The position numbers and the translations under genes are program-made. This document shows, one piece after another, positions 48,342-57,588 of a DNA stretch of 64,000 nucleotides (position 1 is the first letter of the stretch; each line of letters opens with the position of its first letter). The DNA is from Terrisporobacter mayombei. Its GTDB lineage: Bacteria > Bacillota > Clostridia > Peptostreptococcales > Peptostreptococcaceae. Below the pieces are notes generated by a model, which made no database searches, was not told where the DNA came from, and saw only the letters and a program-made list of their open reading frames with translations. The stretch covers positions 40,355-104,354 of the forward strand of contig NZ_JACRYU010000005.1 in assembly GCF_014333445.1 (NCBI RefSeq), read 5' to 3'.

Positions 48342-49310
48342 TTACATATGAATATCTATTGAATTACCACTTTTAATAGCATGTTTATAAATTGATTCAG
48401 CAGCACATAAATCAAATAAACCTATACCAACTGATTTAAATACAGTAGTTGAATTTAATAATTCATCATTCAATTCATCATTATTAATGACTTTTCCTAA
48501 TGTTTGTATATTTTCTTTTTTTATTATTCCTTCTTTAACTGGAATACCTAAATCACCACTCTCTTCTATGGCAAATAAAGTATCAGTATATATATAATCT
48601 GCAGCTTCCATAACACCATTTGAAAGTTCCTTATTTTCTGGTTGATACGTTCCTATTGCAATTATATGTTTTCCTTTGTATAATTCTGGATTATCTGGGA
48701 TAACAGGAGTAGACGATGTAGTCGCACAAATTATAATATCACTAGACTTAACAGCATCTTCGCTAGACATAGATTTATAAAATTTAACATTTGGAAGTAG
48801 AGAACTTAATTTTTCTATAAAAGTATCTACTTTAGACTCAGTTCTACTATATACATATACATTTTTAATAGGTCTAACAGCGCAAGTAGCTAGTACTTGG
48901 AATAATGATTGAGCACCTGCCCCAATAATTGCTAGAGATGAGGCATCTTTTTTAGCTAAATATTTAGAAGAAACGCCACCAACACATCCTGTTCTAAGAG
49001 CTGTTAAATATGTACCATTTAATAATGCCAGTGGTTTTCCAGTTTTCATGTCATTTAATAAAATTACTCCTTGAGTTACTGGGTCATTGATTTCACTATT
49101 TTTAGGATAAACAGTAATTAATTTTGTAGAAAAATAATCATTTATAAAGCAAGGCATTAAAAGAAAAGGGTTTTTATCACTGCCTAGATGAATTCTATCT
49201 GGTTGTGAAAAATTTCCCGATTCTTGAATTAGAAGAGCATCTTCTATTGATTTTAAAACAGTGTTTATACTAATATTTTTTTCCATATATTCTTCATTTA
49301 TTATTAGCAT
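48342..49310 (-). CDS. Ornithine cyclodeaminase / mu-crystallin family protein
   Basis: NAD(P)-dependent enzyme of a family that includes ornithine cyclodeaminase, alanine dehydrogenase and small imine reductases. 322 residues. The Rossmann motif is seen as LAIIGAGAQSLFQVLA (about 127-142), after NGTYLTALRTG, which contains the conserved arginine. Further features are ICATTSSTPVI (about 200) and GSVG-like FKSVGIGLFDLCAA near the end. Exact substrate unknown. ATG follows AGGGGGAA. Monocistronic and convergent with rlmD. Confidence 0.9.
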   Translation of the reverse strand: MLIINEEYMEKNISINTVLKSIEDALLIQESGNFSQPDRIHLGSDKNPFLLMPCFINDYFSTKLITVYPKNSEINDPVTQGVILLNDMKTGKPLALLNGTYLTALRTGCVGGVSSKYLAKKDASSLAIIGAGAQSLFQVLATCAVRPIKNVYVYSRTESKVDTFIEKLSSLLPNVKFYKSMSSEDAVKSSDIIICATTSSTPVIPDNPELYKGKHIIAIGTYQPENKELSNGVMEAADYIYTDTLFAIEESGDLGIPVKEGIIKKENIQTLGKVINNDELNDELLNSTTVFKSVGIGLFDLCAAESIYKHAIKSGNSIDIHM

Positions 49311-49566
49311 ACTTTTATTCCCCCTATAACATATACTCTGATTTAATTATAGTTCTTAACAAATAGAATGTAAATTTTAATTTGTCGTGATTACTAGGAA
49401 TGTATATAGTATAAATGTTAAATATTAATAATATGATACACTAAATAGTAACTATTGGATAAAATAATACATACTATATAGTAAAATATGAAATAAGTGT
49501 TATAATAAAAAGTGAGTAGTATATATCATAATTGTAAGTTAAATAAAATTTGGGAGGTTAATAAGT

Positions 49567-49770
49567 ATGTGTGAACTAGAAACATTAGAAAGATGTAATA
49601 AAGGAGTTCAAGTATGCAAAGAATGTGATGAAATTAATTATGATGGAGTTAACTTTTGTCAACATTGTGGGGCTATGCTAGTTGATTTGACTTATGTGTT
49701 TTGTGATATTTGCGGTACGAAAAATTCTAAATTTAATAAATTTTGCAACGAATGTAACATAATATTATAA
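49567..49770 (+). CDS. Small double zinc-ribbon protein
   Basis: 67 residues with two or more zinc-ribbon knuckles: CKECDEINYDGVNFCQHCG (about 17-35) and CDICGTKNSKFNKFCNEC (about 46-63). No other domain. ATG follows GGGAGG and a terminator follows. Zinc-ribbon proteins of this size often bind nucleic acids or protein partners; no target can be named. It precedes fdpF on the same strand but the terminator separates them. Confidence 0.82.
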   Translation: MCELETLERCNKGVQVCKECDEINYDGVNFCQHCGAMLVDLTYVFCDICGTKNSKFNKFCNECNIIL

Positions 49771-49806
49771 ATTAATAATATTTTAATTAAAAAACTATAA
49801 ATATAT

Positions 49807-49835
49807 AATAGGCTTATTTTTAAGCCTATTTTTTG
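49807..49835 (+). terminator. Terminator of the zinc-ribbon gene
   Basis: 10-bp stem (AATAGGCTTA / TAAGCCTATT), four-base loop, T tail. Confidence 0.9.
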
Positions 49836-49916
49836 TATGGAATTATTTTTAATAAATGAATTTTAGGGAGAATGTTTTCATAGTGTATTTTGGGGTAAAT
49901 ATAAATCAAGAGAGAA

Positions 49917-49932
49917 TGTTATTAAATTAACA
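49917..49932 (+). promoter_or_regulatory. Candidate CRP/FNR-type site upstream of fdpF
   Basis: TGTTA-N6-TAACA is a 16-base palindrome of CRP/FNR geometry, centred about 28 bases before a TATACT -10-like box (49952-49957). It differs from the GTAAC-N4-GTTAC boxes near hcp, so the same regulator is only a guess. Confidence 0.35.
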
Positions 49933-50000
49933 AAGTGGATTAAGGTAAAAATATACTAGTATGTTTAGATAATTCAAAATTATTAAGGAGGTTTAGTATT

Positions 50001-52526
50001 ATGGATTTTTTAGAATTAAAGAAAGATTTTTATTGGACGGGAGTACTAGATAAAGATTTAAGGGTTTTTGATATTATAATGGAGACAGAGTTTGGAACTA
50101 CTTATAATTCATACGTACTTAAAACAAAAGATAAGGTTATTTTATTTGAGACTGCTAAAGCAAAGTTTTTTGATTCTTATTTAGAAAATTTAAAAAAAAT
50201 AGTAGATATCAATAAAATTGACTATATAGTTGTGAGTCATACTGAGCCAGACCATGCAGGAAGTATAGAAAAACTAATTGAAATAAATCCAAATATAAAA
50301 ATAGTTGCTACATCAGTAGCTATTAATTTCTTAAAGAATATTATTAATCATGATTTTTATAGTTTATCTGTAAAAGATAGTAGTACCTTAGAATTAGGGG
50401 ATAAAACATTAAGATTTATTTCAGTACCTAACTTACATTGGCCAGATACTATGTATACTTATATAGAAGAAGATAATATATTAGTAACTTGTGATTCTTT
50501 CGGTTCACATTATTGTTGCGATGATATTTTATTGAGTAAGGTAACTGATAATGAAGGATATATGAGAGCTACTAAATATTATTTTGATAATATAATAGGA
50601 CCATTTAAATCTTATATGTTAAGTGCACTAGATAAAATTAAAGATTTAAAATTAAATCTGATTTGTACAGGGCATGGGCCTGTTATTGATTGTAGGATAG
50701 ATGAGATAAAAGAGACTTATAAAAAATGGTGTACAGTTGTAAATCCAAATCCTAGAAAAACTGTGATAATACCATATGTAAGTGCTTACGGATATACAGA
50801 AGAATTAGCACATGAAATTGAAAATGGAATAAAGGATAGTGGGGACATAGATGTAAGAACTTACGATTTAGTAGAATCTGATACAGGCAAAGTATTAGAA
50901 GAGCTAGGATTTGCAGATGGCATTTTATTTGGAACACCGACAATAGTTGGAGAAGCACTAAAACCAATATGGGATTTAACAACATCTATATTCGCAGAAA
51001 CTCATGGTGGAAAACTTGCTAGTGCTTTTGGTAGTTATGGTTGGAGCGGAGAAGGAGTAAATCATATTATTGAAAGATTAAAACAGTTAAAAATGAGAGT
51101 TATCGAAGGATTTAGAGTTAAATTTAAACCAGGTAAAAAAGATATGAAAGATGCTTATGAATATGGATATAACTTCGGATGTGTGCTATTGGACAAAGAA
51201 AATCCTAAGAAAAAGCCTAAGAATATTAATTTAGTAAAATGTGTAGTATGTGGGGAAGTTTTTGATGCAAGTTTAGAAATATGTCCAGTATGCGGTGTTG
51301 GTAAAGAAAATTTTGTACCTGTATATGAGGATGAAGTTGAATTCTCTAAGAATACAGAAGAAATATTCTTAATTTTAGGTAATGGTGCAGCTGGATTAAG
51401 TGCAGCTAAAGCTATTAGAGAAAGAAATAAAACTTGCAGTATAGTTATGGTAAGTAATGAAGATGTGTTAAGTTACAATAGACCTATGTTGACTAAAAGT
51501 ATGATAGCTAAATTTGATGCGAATCAAATTGCTATACATGATGAGCAATGGTATGAAGAAAATAATATAATAAATATACTTGGTAAGAATGTTCTTAATA
51601 TTAATACAGAAGAAAAAATAGTAAAATTAGAAGGGAATATTAATCTTAAATATGATAAATGTATTTATGCCTTAGGTTCAGAATCATTTGTACCTCCAAT
51701 TCCAGGGAATGAAAAAGAGGGAGTAATTGCAATAAGAAGGATATCTGATACAGTTAAAATAAATGATCTACTTCCAAACGTTAGAAATGCAGTTGTTATA
51801 GGAGGGGGAGTACTCGGGTTAGAAGCAGCTTGGGAATTACGCAAATCAAAATGTAATGTTACAGTACTAGAACTTGCTCCAAGTCTTATGCCTCGTCAAT
51901 TAGATGAAGAATCAGGAAAATTTTTAGCAGGAATAATAAAAGAAGCAGGGCTAGATTTAAGGTTAGATGTAAAAATAGATAGAATAGAAGGTGGAAGCTC
52001 AGTTACAGGTATTAAGCTTGTAGATGGAGAAATAATACCAGCAGATTTAATTGTTATGTCTTGTGGTGTTAGACCAAATGTAAAGCTTGCAACTGATAGT
52101 GGCATAGAAGTTAATAGATCAGTAGTTGTTAATGAAAATATGGAAACTAATAAAGTGGATATATATGCATGTGGAGATTGTGCTGAATTTAATAATATAA
52201 ATTACGGAATATGGGCACAAGCAGTTGAAATGGGTAAAGTTGCAGGAGCAAATGCAGCAGGAGACTCATTAGTATATGAAATTGTTAGTGCAGGTCTTAC
52301 TTTCAATGGAATGGATACATCATTATTTGCTATTGGAGATAATGGAATGGATCCAAATAGAAAATATAAGACAGTAGAGTTTGCTGATGAGCAAAAACAA
52401 ACTTATGAAAAATACTATTTTGTAAATAATCGTTTATGCGGAGTTATTTTAATTGGAGATACTAGTAAGTTGGTTGAAATGACAATAGCATATGAAGAAA
52501 ACAGACCATTCTCAAAAATATTTTAA
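50001..52526 (+). CDS. fdpF: Class F flavodiiron protein (O2/NO reductase with rubredoxin and NADH:rubredoxin reductase)
   Basis: Self-contained NAD(P)H-driven reductase of oxygen (and in some cases NO or peroxide), protecting anaerobes from air. 841 residues in four modules: MBL-fold diiron domain (1-~245), flavodoxin FMN domain (~250-395), a short rubredoxin-like site (CVVCGEVFDASLEICPVCG, about 414-432), and an FAD/NAD rubredoxin reductase (~450-841, LGNGAAGLSAAKA; VIGGGVLGLEAA). Diiron ligands lie in SHTEPDHAG, PNLHWPD, TCDSFGSH and TGHGP. This matches class F FDPs of C. difficile-type organisms. ATG follows AAGGAGG. Monocistronic. Confidence 0.95.
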   Translation: MDFLELKKDFYWTGVLDKDLRVFDIIMETEFGTTYNSYVLKTKDKVILFETAKAKFFDSYLENLKKIVDINKIDYIVVSHTEPDHAGSIEKLIEINPNIKIVATSVAINFLKNIINHDFYSLSVKDSSTLELGDKTLRFISVPNLHWPDTMYTYIEEDNILVTCDSFGSHYCCDDILLSKVTDNEGYMRATKYYFDNIIGPFKSYMLSALDKIKDLKLNLICTGHGPVIDCRIDEIKETYKKWCTVVNPNPRKTVIIPYVSAYGYTEELAHEIENGIKDSGDIDVRTYDLVESDTGKVLEELGFADGILFGTPTIVGEALKPIWDLTTSIFAETHGGKLASAFGSYGWSGEGVNHIIERLKQLKMRVIEGFRVKFKPGKKDMKDAYEYGYNFGCVLLDKENPKKKPKNINLVKCVVCGEVFDASLEICPVCGVGKENFVPVYEDEVEFSKNTEEIFLILGNGAAGLSAAKAIRERNKTCSIVMVSNEDVLSYNRPMLTKSMIAKFDANQIAIHDEQWYEENNIINILGKNVLNINTEEKIVKLEGNINLKYDKCIYALGSESFVPPIPGNEKEGVIAIRRISDTVKINDLLPNVRNAVVIGGGVLGLEAAWELRKSKCNVTVLELAPSLMPRQLDEESGKFLAGIIKEAGLDLRLDVKIDRIEGGSSVTGIKLVDGEIIPADLIVMSCGVRPNVKLATDSGIEVNRSVVVNENMETNKVDIYACGDCAEFNNINYGIWAQAVEMGKVAGANAAGDSLVYEIVSAGLTFNGMDTSLFAIGDNGMDPNRKYKTVEFADEQKQTYEKYYFVNNRLCGVILIGDTSKLVEMTIAYEENRPFSKIF

Positions 52527-52549
52527 ATTTAGTATATGAAAATAAAGAA

Positions 52550-52583
52550 AAAACCTCTAGAGATTTAACTCTAGAGGTTTTTA
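52550..52583 (+). terminator. Terminator of fdpF
   Basis: 12-bp perfect stem (AAACCTCTAGAG / CTCTAGAGGTTT) and T tail. Confidence 0.92.
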
Positions 52584-52753
52584 TGAATTCCAAACAAAGT
52601 ATAAAAGAAGGTTAGGTAATATTATTATATTGAATAGATAAAAAATTGTTACAATAAACATGGAAGTAAGATAATTAGTATTATATGATATATAATTTAT
52701 TAAAAATAAAAATTTATAAATAAAAAATATGAAGGCAAAGAAGAGGACTAAAG

Positions 52754-53395
52754 ATGTTAGATTTTAAGGGAGCTATATTTGATTTAGATGGAACTTTAAT
52801 AGATTCTATGAAAATATGGGAAAAGATTGATATGGATTTTTTTGAAAAAAGAAAACTAGATATGCCCGAGGATTATATAGAAATTATTAATTCTATGAGT
52901 TTTGATGAAGTTGCTACATATACAATAAATAGATTTAACTTGAATGAGAAAGAAGAAGATATAATAAATGAATGGAATGAGATGGCTATTTATGAATATA
53001 CAAATAATATTAAGTTAAAGCCATATGCTAAAGAATATCTTAATAAATTAAAATTTAATAATATAAAAATAGGATTAGCCACAACATCACCAAAATGTTT
53101 GTATGAGCCAGTATTAAAAAACAATGGTGTTTATGAATTATTTGATGTATTGGTATCATTAGAAGATGTAAGCAGAGATAAAAACTATCCGGATATATAT
53201 CTTTTGACATTACAAAAACTAGATGTTAGTCCAGAAGAGTGTGTAGGTTTTGAAGACATTTTAATAGGTATTAATACAATGAAAAAATTAAATATAAAAT
53301 CTATAGCAGTTTACGACGAAAGCTCATCACATGATATAGAAGATATAAAAAATAATTGTGATATATTTATATCTAGTTTTGAAGAGTTGCTATAA
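52754..53395 (+). CDS. HAD-superfamily phosphatase/phosphomutase-like hydrolase
   Basis: Cytoplasmic HAD hydrolase of the beta-phosphoglucomutase/phosphoglycolate-phosphatase branch, substrate unknown. 213 residues. Motif I FDLDGTLIDS (residues 9-18) holds the nucleophile Asp, motif II is the threonine in LATTSPK (about 113), and motif III/IV the lysine and acidic pair in FEDILIGINTM (about 167). ATG at 52754 follows a weak ribosome site. Separate from the flippase-like gene by 118 bases. Confidence 0.9.
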   Translation: MLDFKGAIFDLDGTLIDSMKIWEKIDMDFFEKRKLDMPEDYIEIINSMSFDEVATYTINRFNLNEKEEDIINEWNEMAIYEYTNNIKLKPYAKEYLNKLKFNNIKIGLATTSPKCLYEPVLKNNGVYELFDVLVSLEDVSRDKNYPDIYLLTLQKLDVSPEECVGFEDILIGINTMKKLNIKSIAVYDESSSHDIEDIKNNCDIFISSFEELL

Positions 53396-53513
53396 ATATC
53401 AAGAAATACTGATATGTACATGACAATAATGTAATAAAATCTTAATATTAAAGAGGCTTAATTATGTTGTATACTTATAGTATAGAATATATAGGAATAA
53501 TTAGGAGATAACT

Positions 53514-54548
53514 ATGAAAAATAAAAACAACAAAACTTTTTTAAGATACCTGTTTTTAGTATCGTTGATGGTAATTACAGTCTACCTAGTTTTAAAAAGT
53601 TTAGATATAAGCATGTTATCTAGTGTTGTAGGTATGGTTCGAAAAGAATTTTTAATCGTAGGTGGGCTAGCAATATTATTTTATATTATCATTGAGGGAA
53701 TAATATTACAGATGATTATAAATGCACAATATAAGTTAAAATCATCATTTATGGGGTATAAATTAGCTATAATGGGGTTTTACTATAACTTAGTAACACC
53801 ATTTGCATCTGGTAGTCAACCAGTTCAAATATATATATTAAGTAAATATAAAGTACCATTGAGTAAAGCTAGTGGTATTATTACAAATAAAACTATATTA
53901 TATCAAGTAGTAATAACAATATATTGCACAATATTTATTGTTAGTAATGCTAGTAAGTTGAGTTATGATTTAAATAGTGTGATGCCATTAGTTATGTTAG
54001 GATTATCAGCAAACTTGATTACATTTATAATTGGATTTTTAGCAATTATAAATACAGATAAAGTTAAAAGTATAAGTTACAAAATAGTGGATTACTTAGT
54101 TAAATTTAGAATTTTTAAGTTTTTGAGTAATAAAAAGAGTAGCATAGACACATTTATTGATGAATACACAGAATCAATAAAGTTTTTTATGAAAAATAAG
54201 AAGTTACTTGTAGGTACTGTAATATTGACAATTATTCAAATATCATGCTATTTTAGTATTTCATTTTGGATATACAAGGCATTTAATTTAAATGGATATA
54301 GCTTTATTTATTTACTTACTCTTCAAGTTTATTTATATATGGCTATATCACCAATACCAACACCAGGTAATATAGGAGCCAATGAATTAGCGTTCTTTAC
54401 TATATTTAAACGTGTATTCCCACAAACACTACTTGGGTACGCAGTATTTTTATATGGTGGATTTATGTATTATTTAATTTTAATACTTTGTGGAATATTT
54501 ACTATATTCGCGCACTATAATATGGATAAAAAGTTTAAAAAGGCATAA
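53514..54548 (+). CDS. Flippase-like membrane protein (LPG synthase TM / UPF0104 family)
   Basis: Integral membrane protein of 344 residues with about eight membrane segments, related to the flippase half of MprF and the UPF0104 family. Conserved points are the YYNLVTPFASGSQPVQIYIL segment (about 93-112), where the family shows its PFxxGxxP-type motif, and PIPTPGNIGANELAF (about 281-295). It lacks the MprF synthase domain, so it does not itself make lysyl-phosphatidylglycerol; the cargo is unknown. ATG follows TTAGGAG. Confidence 0.87.
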   Translation: MKNKNNKTFLRYLFLVSLMVITVYLVLKSLDISMLSSVVGMVRKEFLIVGGLAILFYIIIEGIILQMIINAQYKLKSSFMGYKLAIMGFYYNLVTPFASGSQPVQIYILSKYKVPLSKASGIITNKTILYQVVITIYCTIFIVSNASKLSYDLNSVMPLVMLGLSANLITFIIGFLAIINTDKVKSISYKIVDYLVKFRIFKFLSNKKSSIDTFIDEYTESIKFFMKNKKLLVGTVILTIIQISCYFSISFWIYKAFNLNGYSFIYLLTLQVYLYMAISPIPTPGNIGANELAFFTIFKRVFPQTLLGYAVFLYGGFMYYLILILCGIFTIFAHYNMDKKFKKA

Positions 54549-54579
54549 AAATATCGAGGATACATAACAAGGAGGAAAT

Positions 54580-54999
54580 ATGTCATTTGAAAAATTAAAT
54601 CAAACTGAGTTCAATAACATACATGAAAGAAGTTGTATGATAATTGTTAATGCAAATAAAAAAGAAGCTAATATGATGAAAAATATAGGGCGATTAGTAG
54701 GAATAAAAGACTGCATATTTTTAGATTCTACAAATGGTAAAACAACAATATCGGATATATTAAATAATGAAATTTCTGATGATAATGAGGAAAAATGGAC
54801 AAATAAAGCTGTAGTATTTAATAATATAAATCAAACTAAGATAAGCGGATTTTTAGATAGTTTAAAGAAGATGAAAATAGCAAGACCATTAAGTGCTGTA
54901 GTAACTGAAACTACTATAGATTGGACACTTAATAAGTTAGTATATAATTTAATACAAGAAAGAAATGCTTTAAAATCAGGTCAAACAGTTCAACACTAA
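54580..54999 (+). CDS. DUF3783-type protein
   Basis: 139 residues, soluble alpha/beta protein that looks like the clostridial DUF3783 family (IIVNANKKEANMMKNIGRLV near the N terminus; ARPLSAVVTETTIDWTLNKL near the C terminus). Function unknown. ATG follows AAGGAGG, 31 bases after the flippase-like gene, so probably co-transcribed. A terminator lies downstream. Confidence 0.78.
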   Translation: MSFEKLNQTEFNNIHERSCMIIVNANKKEANMMKNIGRLVGIKDCIFLDSTNGKTTISDILNNEISDDNEEKWTNKAVVFNNINQTKISGFLDSLKKMKIARPLSAVVTETTIDWTLNKLVYNLIQERNALKSGQTVQH

Positions 55000-55100
55000 A
55001 AATTATGGAAACATAATATGCAATAAAATGGACAAAATAAATACAACAGATAGATGTACATTTATTATATAAGTATATATCTATTTGTTCATATAGATTA

Positions 55101-55130
55101 ATCCTTCAAAAATTTTTGAAGGATTTTTTT
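55101..55130 (+). terminator. Terminator of the DUF3783 gene
   Basis: Stem ATCCTTCAAAAA / TTTTTGAAGGAT followed by a run of T. Confidence 0.9.
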
Positions 55131-55200
55131 GATTATATATCAAACTTATTTATACATAAATCAGATACAAAATTATACCTTATAGGATGGGGGAATTATT

Positions 55201-56151
55201 ATTAAAGCGTTATTTACATTAAAATTTCAAGAAGAAGAGTACGATAGGATTAGAAATCTAGGTTATGAAGTTGTTTTTAATAGTGAAGGAAGAAAATCAA
55301 CATTAGATAAAATGACACAAGAAGAGTTGGATGCCATTGATGTATTAGTTACTTATAATTCTTTTGATAAATTAGATATTTCTAAAATGAAAAATTTAAA
55401 ATTTATACAATTAGGAAGTACAGGGTTTGACCAAGTACCAAAAGATAAATTAATTAATAGGGATATAATATTAAGCAATAACAAAGGTGGATATAGTATT
55501 CCCATAGCTGAATGGATAGTATTAAATATTTTACAAATATATAAAAATACAAAAAAATTTTATATTAACCAAAGTAATAAAATTTGGCAACCAGATACTA
55601 CAATACTAGATGTGTATGGAAAAAGAGTAGGATTTTTAGGAACAGGTACTATTGCTATGGAGGCGGCTAAAAGGTTAAAAGCTTTTGGTGTAGAGATATG
55701 GGGTTGTAATACAGATGGAAGAAATATTAAGTATTTTGATAAATGTATATCTAAAAAATATATAGATGAAATTTTTCAGCATTGTGATATAGTAATTAGT
55801 ACTATGCCATCTACAAATGAAACGCAAAAAATTATAAACAAAGAAAAGTTTGAATTAATGAAAAATAATTCAGTACTTATAAATGTAGGTAGAGGTAAAA
55901 TTGTAGATGAGCAAGGTTTAATTGAGTGTGCATCAAAATTTAAAGGAATAGCTCTAGATGTATTTGAGGAAGAACCTTTATCTCAAGATAGTCAATTATG
56001 GCATATGGATAATGTTATTATAACACCTCATAATTCTTGGGTATCACAACAAAACTCATTAAGAAGCTTTAATTTATTTTACAATAACTTGAAAAAATTC
56101 ATAGAGCATAAAGAGCCTAGCAATATTGTTGAAATTACAAAAGGATATTAG
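55201..56151 (+). CDS. D-2-hydroxyacid dehydrogenase family protein, apparent ATT start
   Basis: NAD-dependent D-2-hydroxyacid/phosphoglycerate-dehydrogenase-type enzyme, about 316 residues. Rossmann motif VGFLGTGTIAMEAA (about 141-154), substrate arginine in INVGRGKIVDEQGL (about 228), and the catalytic histidine in IITPHNSW (about 277). The family N terminus is clearly encoded from 55201 (KALFTLKFQEEEYDR...), but the only codons after the in-frame stop at 55183 are GAT, GGG, GGA and three ATT; no ATG, GTG or TTG occurs until 55312, inside the domain. An AGGATGGGGG site sits at correct spacing, so translation probably starts at ATT (55195, 55198 or 55201). The alternative is a gene crippled by a start mutation. 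Confidence 0.82.
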   Translation: MKALFTLKFQEEEYDRIRNLGYEVVFNSEGRKSTLDKMTQEELDAIDVLVTYNSFDKLDISKMKNLKFIQLGSTGFDQVPKDKLINRDIILSNNKGGYSIPIAEWIVLNILQIYKNTKKFYINQSNKIWQPDTTILDVYGKRVGFLGTGTIAMEAAKRLKAFGVEIWGCNTDGRNIKYFDKCISKKYIDEIFQHCDIVISTMPSTNETQKIINKEKFELMKNNSVLINVGRGKIVDEQGLIECASKFKGIALDVFEEEPLSQDSQLWHMDNVIITPHNSWVSQQNSLRSFNLFYNNLKKFIEHKEPSNIVEITKGY

Positions 56152-56224
56152 TATTAATAAGTAGTAAAGAGATTAAAACATTTTAGAGATTATTATGGAA
56201 AGTAGATTAATTTAATAAAAAATT

Positions 56225-56256
56225 ATAGGAACTATACTTGAGTTCCTATTTTTTTG
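56225..56256 (+). terminator. Terminator of the 2-hydroxyacid dehydrogenase gene
   Basis: 9-bp stem (ATAGGAACT / AGTTCCTAT) and T tract. Confidence 0.9.
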
Positions 56257-56310
56257 ATAAAAAATAGTTGATTAAATTTTATTAATAGATTATTACTGCA
56301 TTGTTGTTAG

Positions 56311-56330
56311 TTGGTTGAGTAACTAACCAA
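56311..56330 (+). promoter_or_regulatory. Candidate operator of the GntR regulator
   Basis: TTGGTT-GAGTAACT-AACCAA is an inverted repeat 17 bases before the GntR gene start. Its position suggests self-regulation of the regulator-ABC operon. Confidence 0.5.
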
Positions 56331-56346
56331 GTAATGAGGTGAAATA

Positions 56347-56658
56347 TTGAAATTAATACTTAATGACCAAGAACCTATATTTATTCAAATATCTAAAGCT
56401 ATAGAAGATGAAATTCTTTGTGATGGAGTAGGTGAGGATATGCAAATACCTTCTACAACAGAATTATCAAAGTTATATAAGATAAATCCAGCTACAGTAC
56501 TAAAGGGAATAAATATATTAGTGGATAAAGAGGTTTTATATAAAAGGAGAGGTATAGGAATGTTTGTTGCTAAAGGAGCTAAGGAAGTAATAAAGCAATC
56601 AAGAAAAGAAAGTTTTCAAAATGTATATATAAAAGATTTACTTCAAGAAGCAAGCTAG
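56347..56658 (+). CDS. GntR-family transcription regulator (YtrA type)
   Basis: Short winged-helix regulator of 103 residues; YtrA-type GntR proteins have only a small C-terminal arm and control adjacent ABC transporter genes. DNA-binding domain: PIFIQISKAIEDEIL at the start, MQIPSTTELSKLYKINPATV helix-turn-helix (about 37-56) and the wing KRRGIGMFVAKGA. Start TTG follows GAGGTG at good spacing. The ATPase gene follows after 54 bases. The operator-like palindrome upstream fits autoregulation. Confidence 0.88.
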   Translation: MKLILNDQEPIFIQISKAIEDEILCDGVGEDMQIPSTTELSKLYKINPATVLKGINILVDKEVLYKRRGIGMFVAKGAKEVIKQSRKESFQNVYIKDLLQEAS

Positions 56659-56712
56659 ACATAAAAAGAGATGAATTATTAGAAATGATTAAAAATTTTA
56701 AGGGGTGAGCAT

Positions 56713-57588
56713 ATGGATATAGCTATAGAAGTTAAAAATTTAAACCACAATTTCAAAGATAAAATAATATGTGACAATATGAATATAAAATTTGAAAAGA
56801 ATAAAATCTATGGTTTACTTGGGAAAAACGGAGTTGGAAAAAGTACTTTAATTAATATAATTACAAATCAACTTCTTTGTTAAAGTGGCGAGATAAAAAT
56901 ATTTGGAAAGAGTGCTAATGAAGATATTTCTGTGCTTGATGATATATGTGTAGTAAGAGAAAAAGAGTTCTTTAATAATCAATATAAGGTAAAAGATATA
57001 TTTAAAGTTTATTCATATTTTTATAAAAATTATGATTATGAGTTACAAGGTAAATTATGTGAAATATTTGAGATTAATCAAAAGCTAGTATATAAGAAGC
57101 TTTCAAGGGGGATGAAGACTCTAGTCTAAAATATAATAGGAATTTGCTCAAATGCACCTATAACTATTTTTGATGAGCCAACTATAGGGCTAGATGCAGT
57201 AAATAGACAGGAATTTTATAATATTTTGCTAGATTCTTATATGCATGATAATAGAACTATAATTATTTCAACTCATCTAATTAATGAAGTAGAAGAATTG
57301 TTGGAGAAGGTTGTCATTATAAAAGATGGAGAAGTAAAAGTTGATGACTATATAGATGAGGTTAGAGAAAAATCTTATTATATAAGCGGAAAAAAAGAAG
57401 ATTTAGATAGATTATCTATATTAAAAGATGAAACCCCTATTAAAGTTTTTGGTAGCAATGTGACTTATTCATATTATGAAGATTTAAATGAAGAAGATTT
57501 AGTATTAATAGAAGACTTAAATATTGATATAGATAAGATGAGTCTTCAAGATTTATTTATAAATATGAATAAAAAGGGGAGAAGTTAT
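56713..57588 (+). pseudogene. ABC transporter ATP-binding protein with two in-frame TAA codons
   Basis: The whole ATPase can be read in one frame from ATG 56713: Walker A LLGKNGVGKST (about residues 36-46), signature LSRGMKTLV, Walker B APITIFDEPTIGLDAV and the switch histidine ISTHLINEVEEL. TAA codons at 56881-56883 (between Walker A and signature) and 57127-57129 (just after the signature) break it, with no frameshift. Both sites are consistent with CAA-to-TAA changes. The frame then runs on without a stop into the permease, so the ATPase has also lost its own stop. Two simple nonsense mutations suggest recent inactivation. Confidence 0.85.

Noticed and set aside
55187..55222. ATG-started 11-codon frame overlapping the ATT start region of the 2-hydroxyacid dehydrogenase
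   Set aside because: Its ATG lies inside the purine-rich ribosome site and is out of frame with the dehydrogenase; it cannot supply the missing start without a frameshift.
56881..57129. Genetic-code change reading TAA as glutamine
   Set aside because: All other genes in the window use TAA freely as their stop, so a general reassignment is excluded; only local readthrough or a pseudogene remain.
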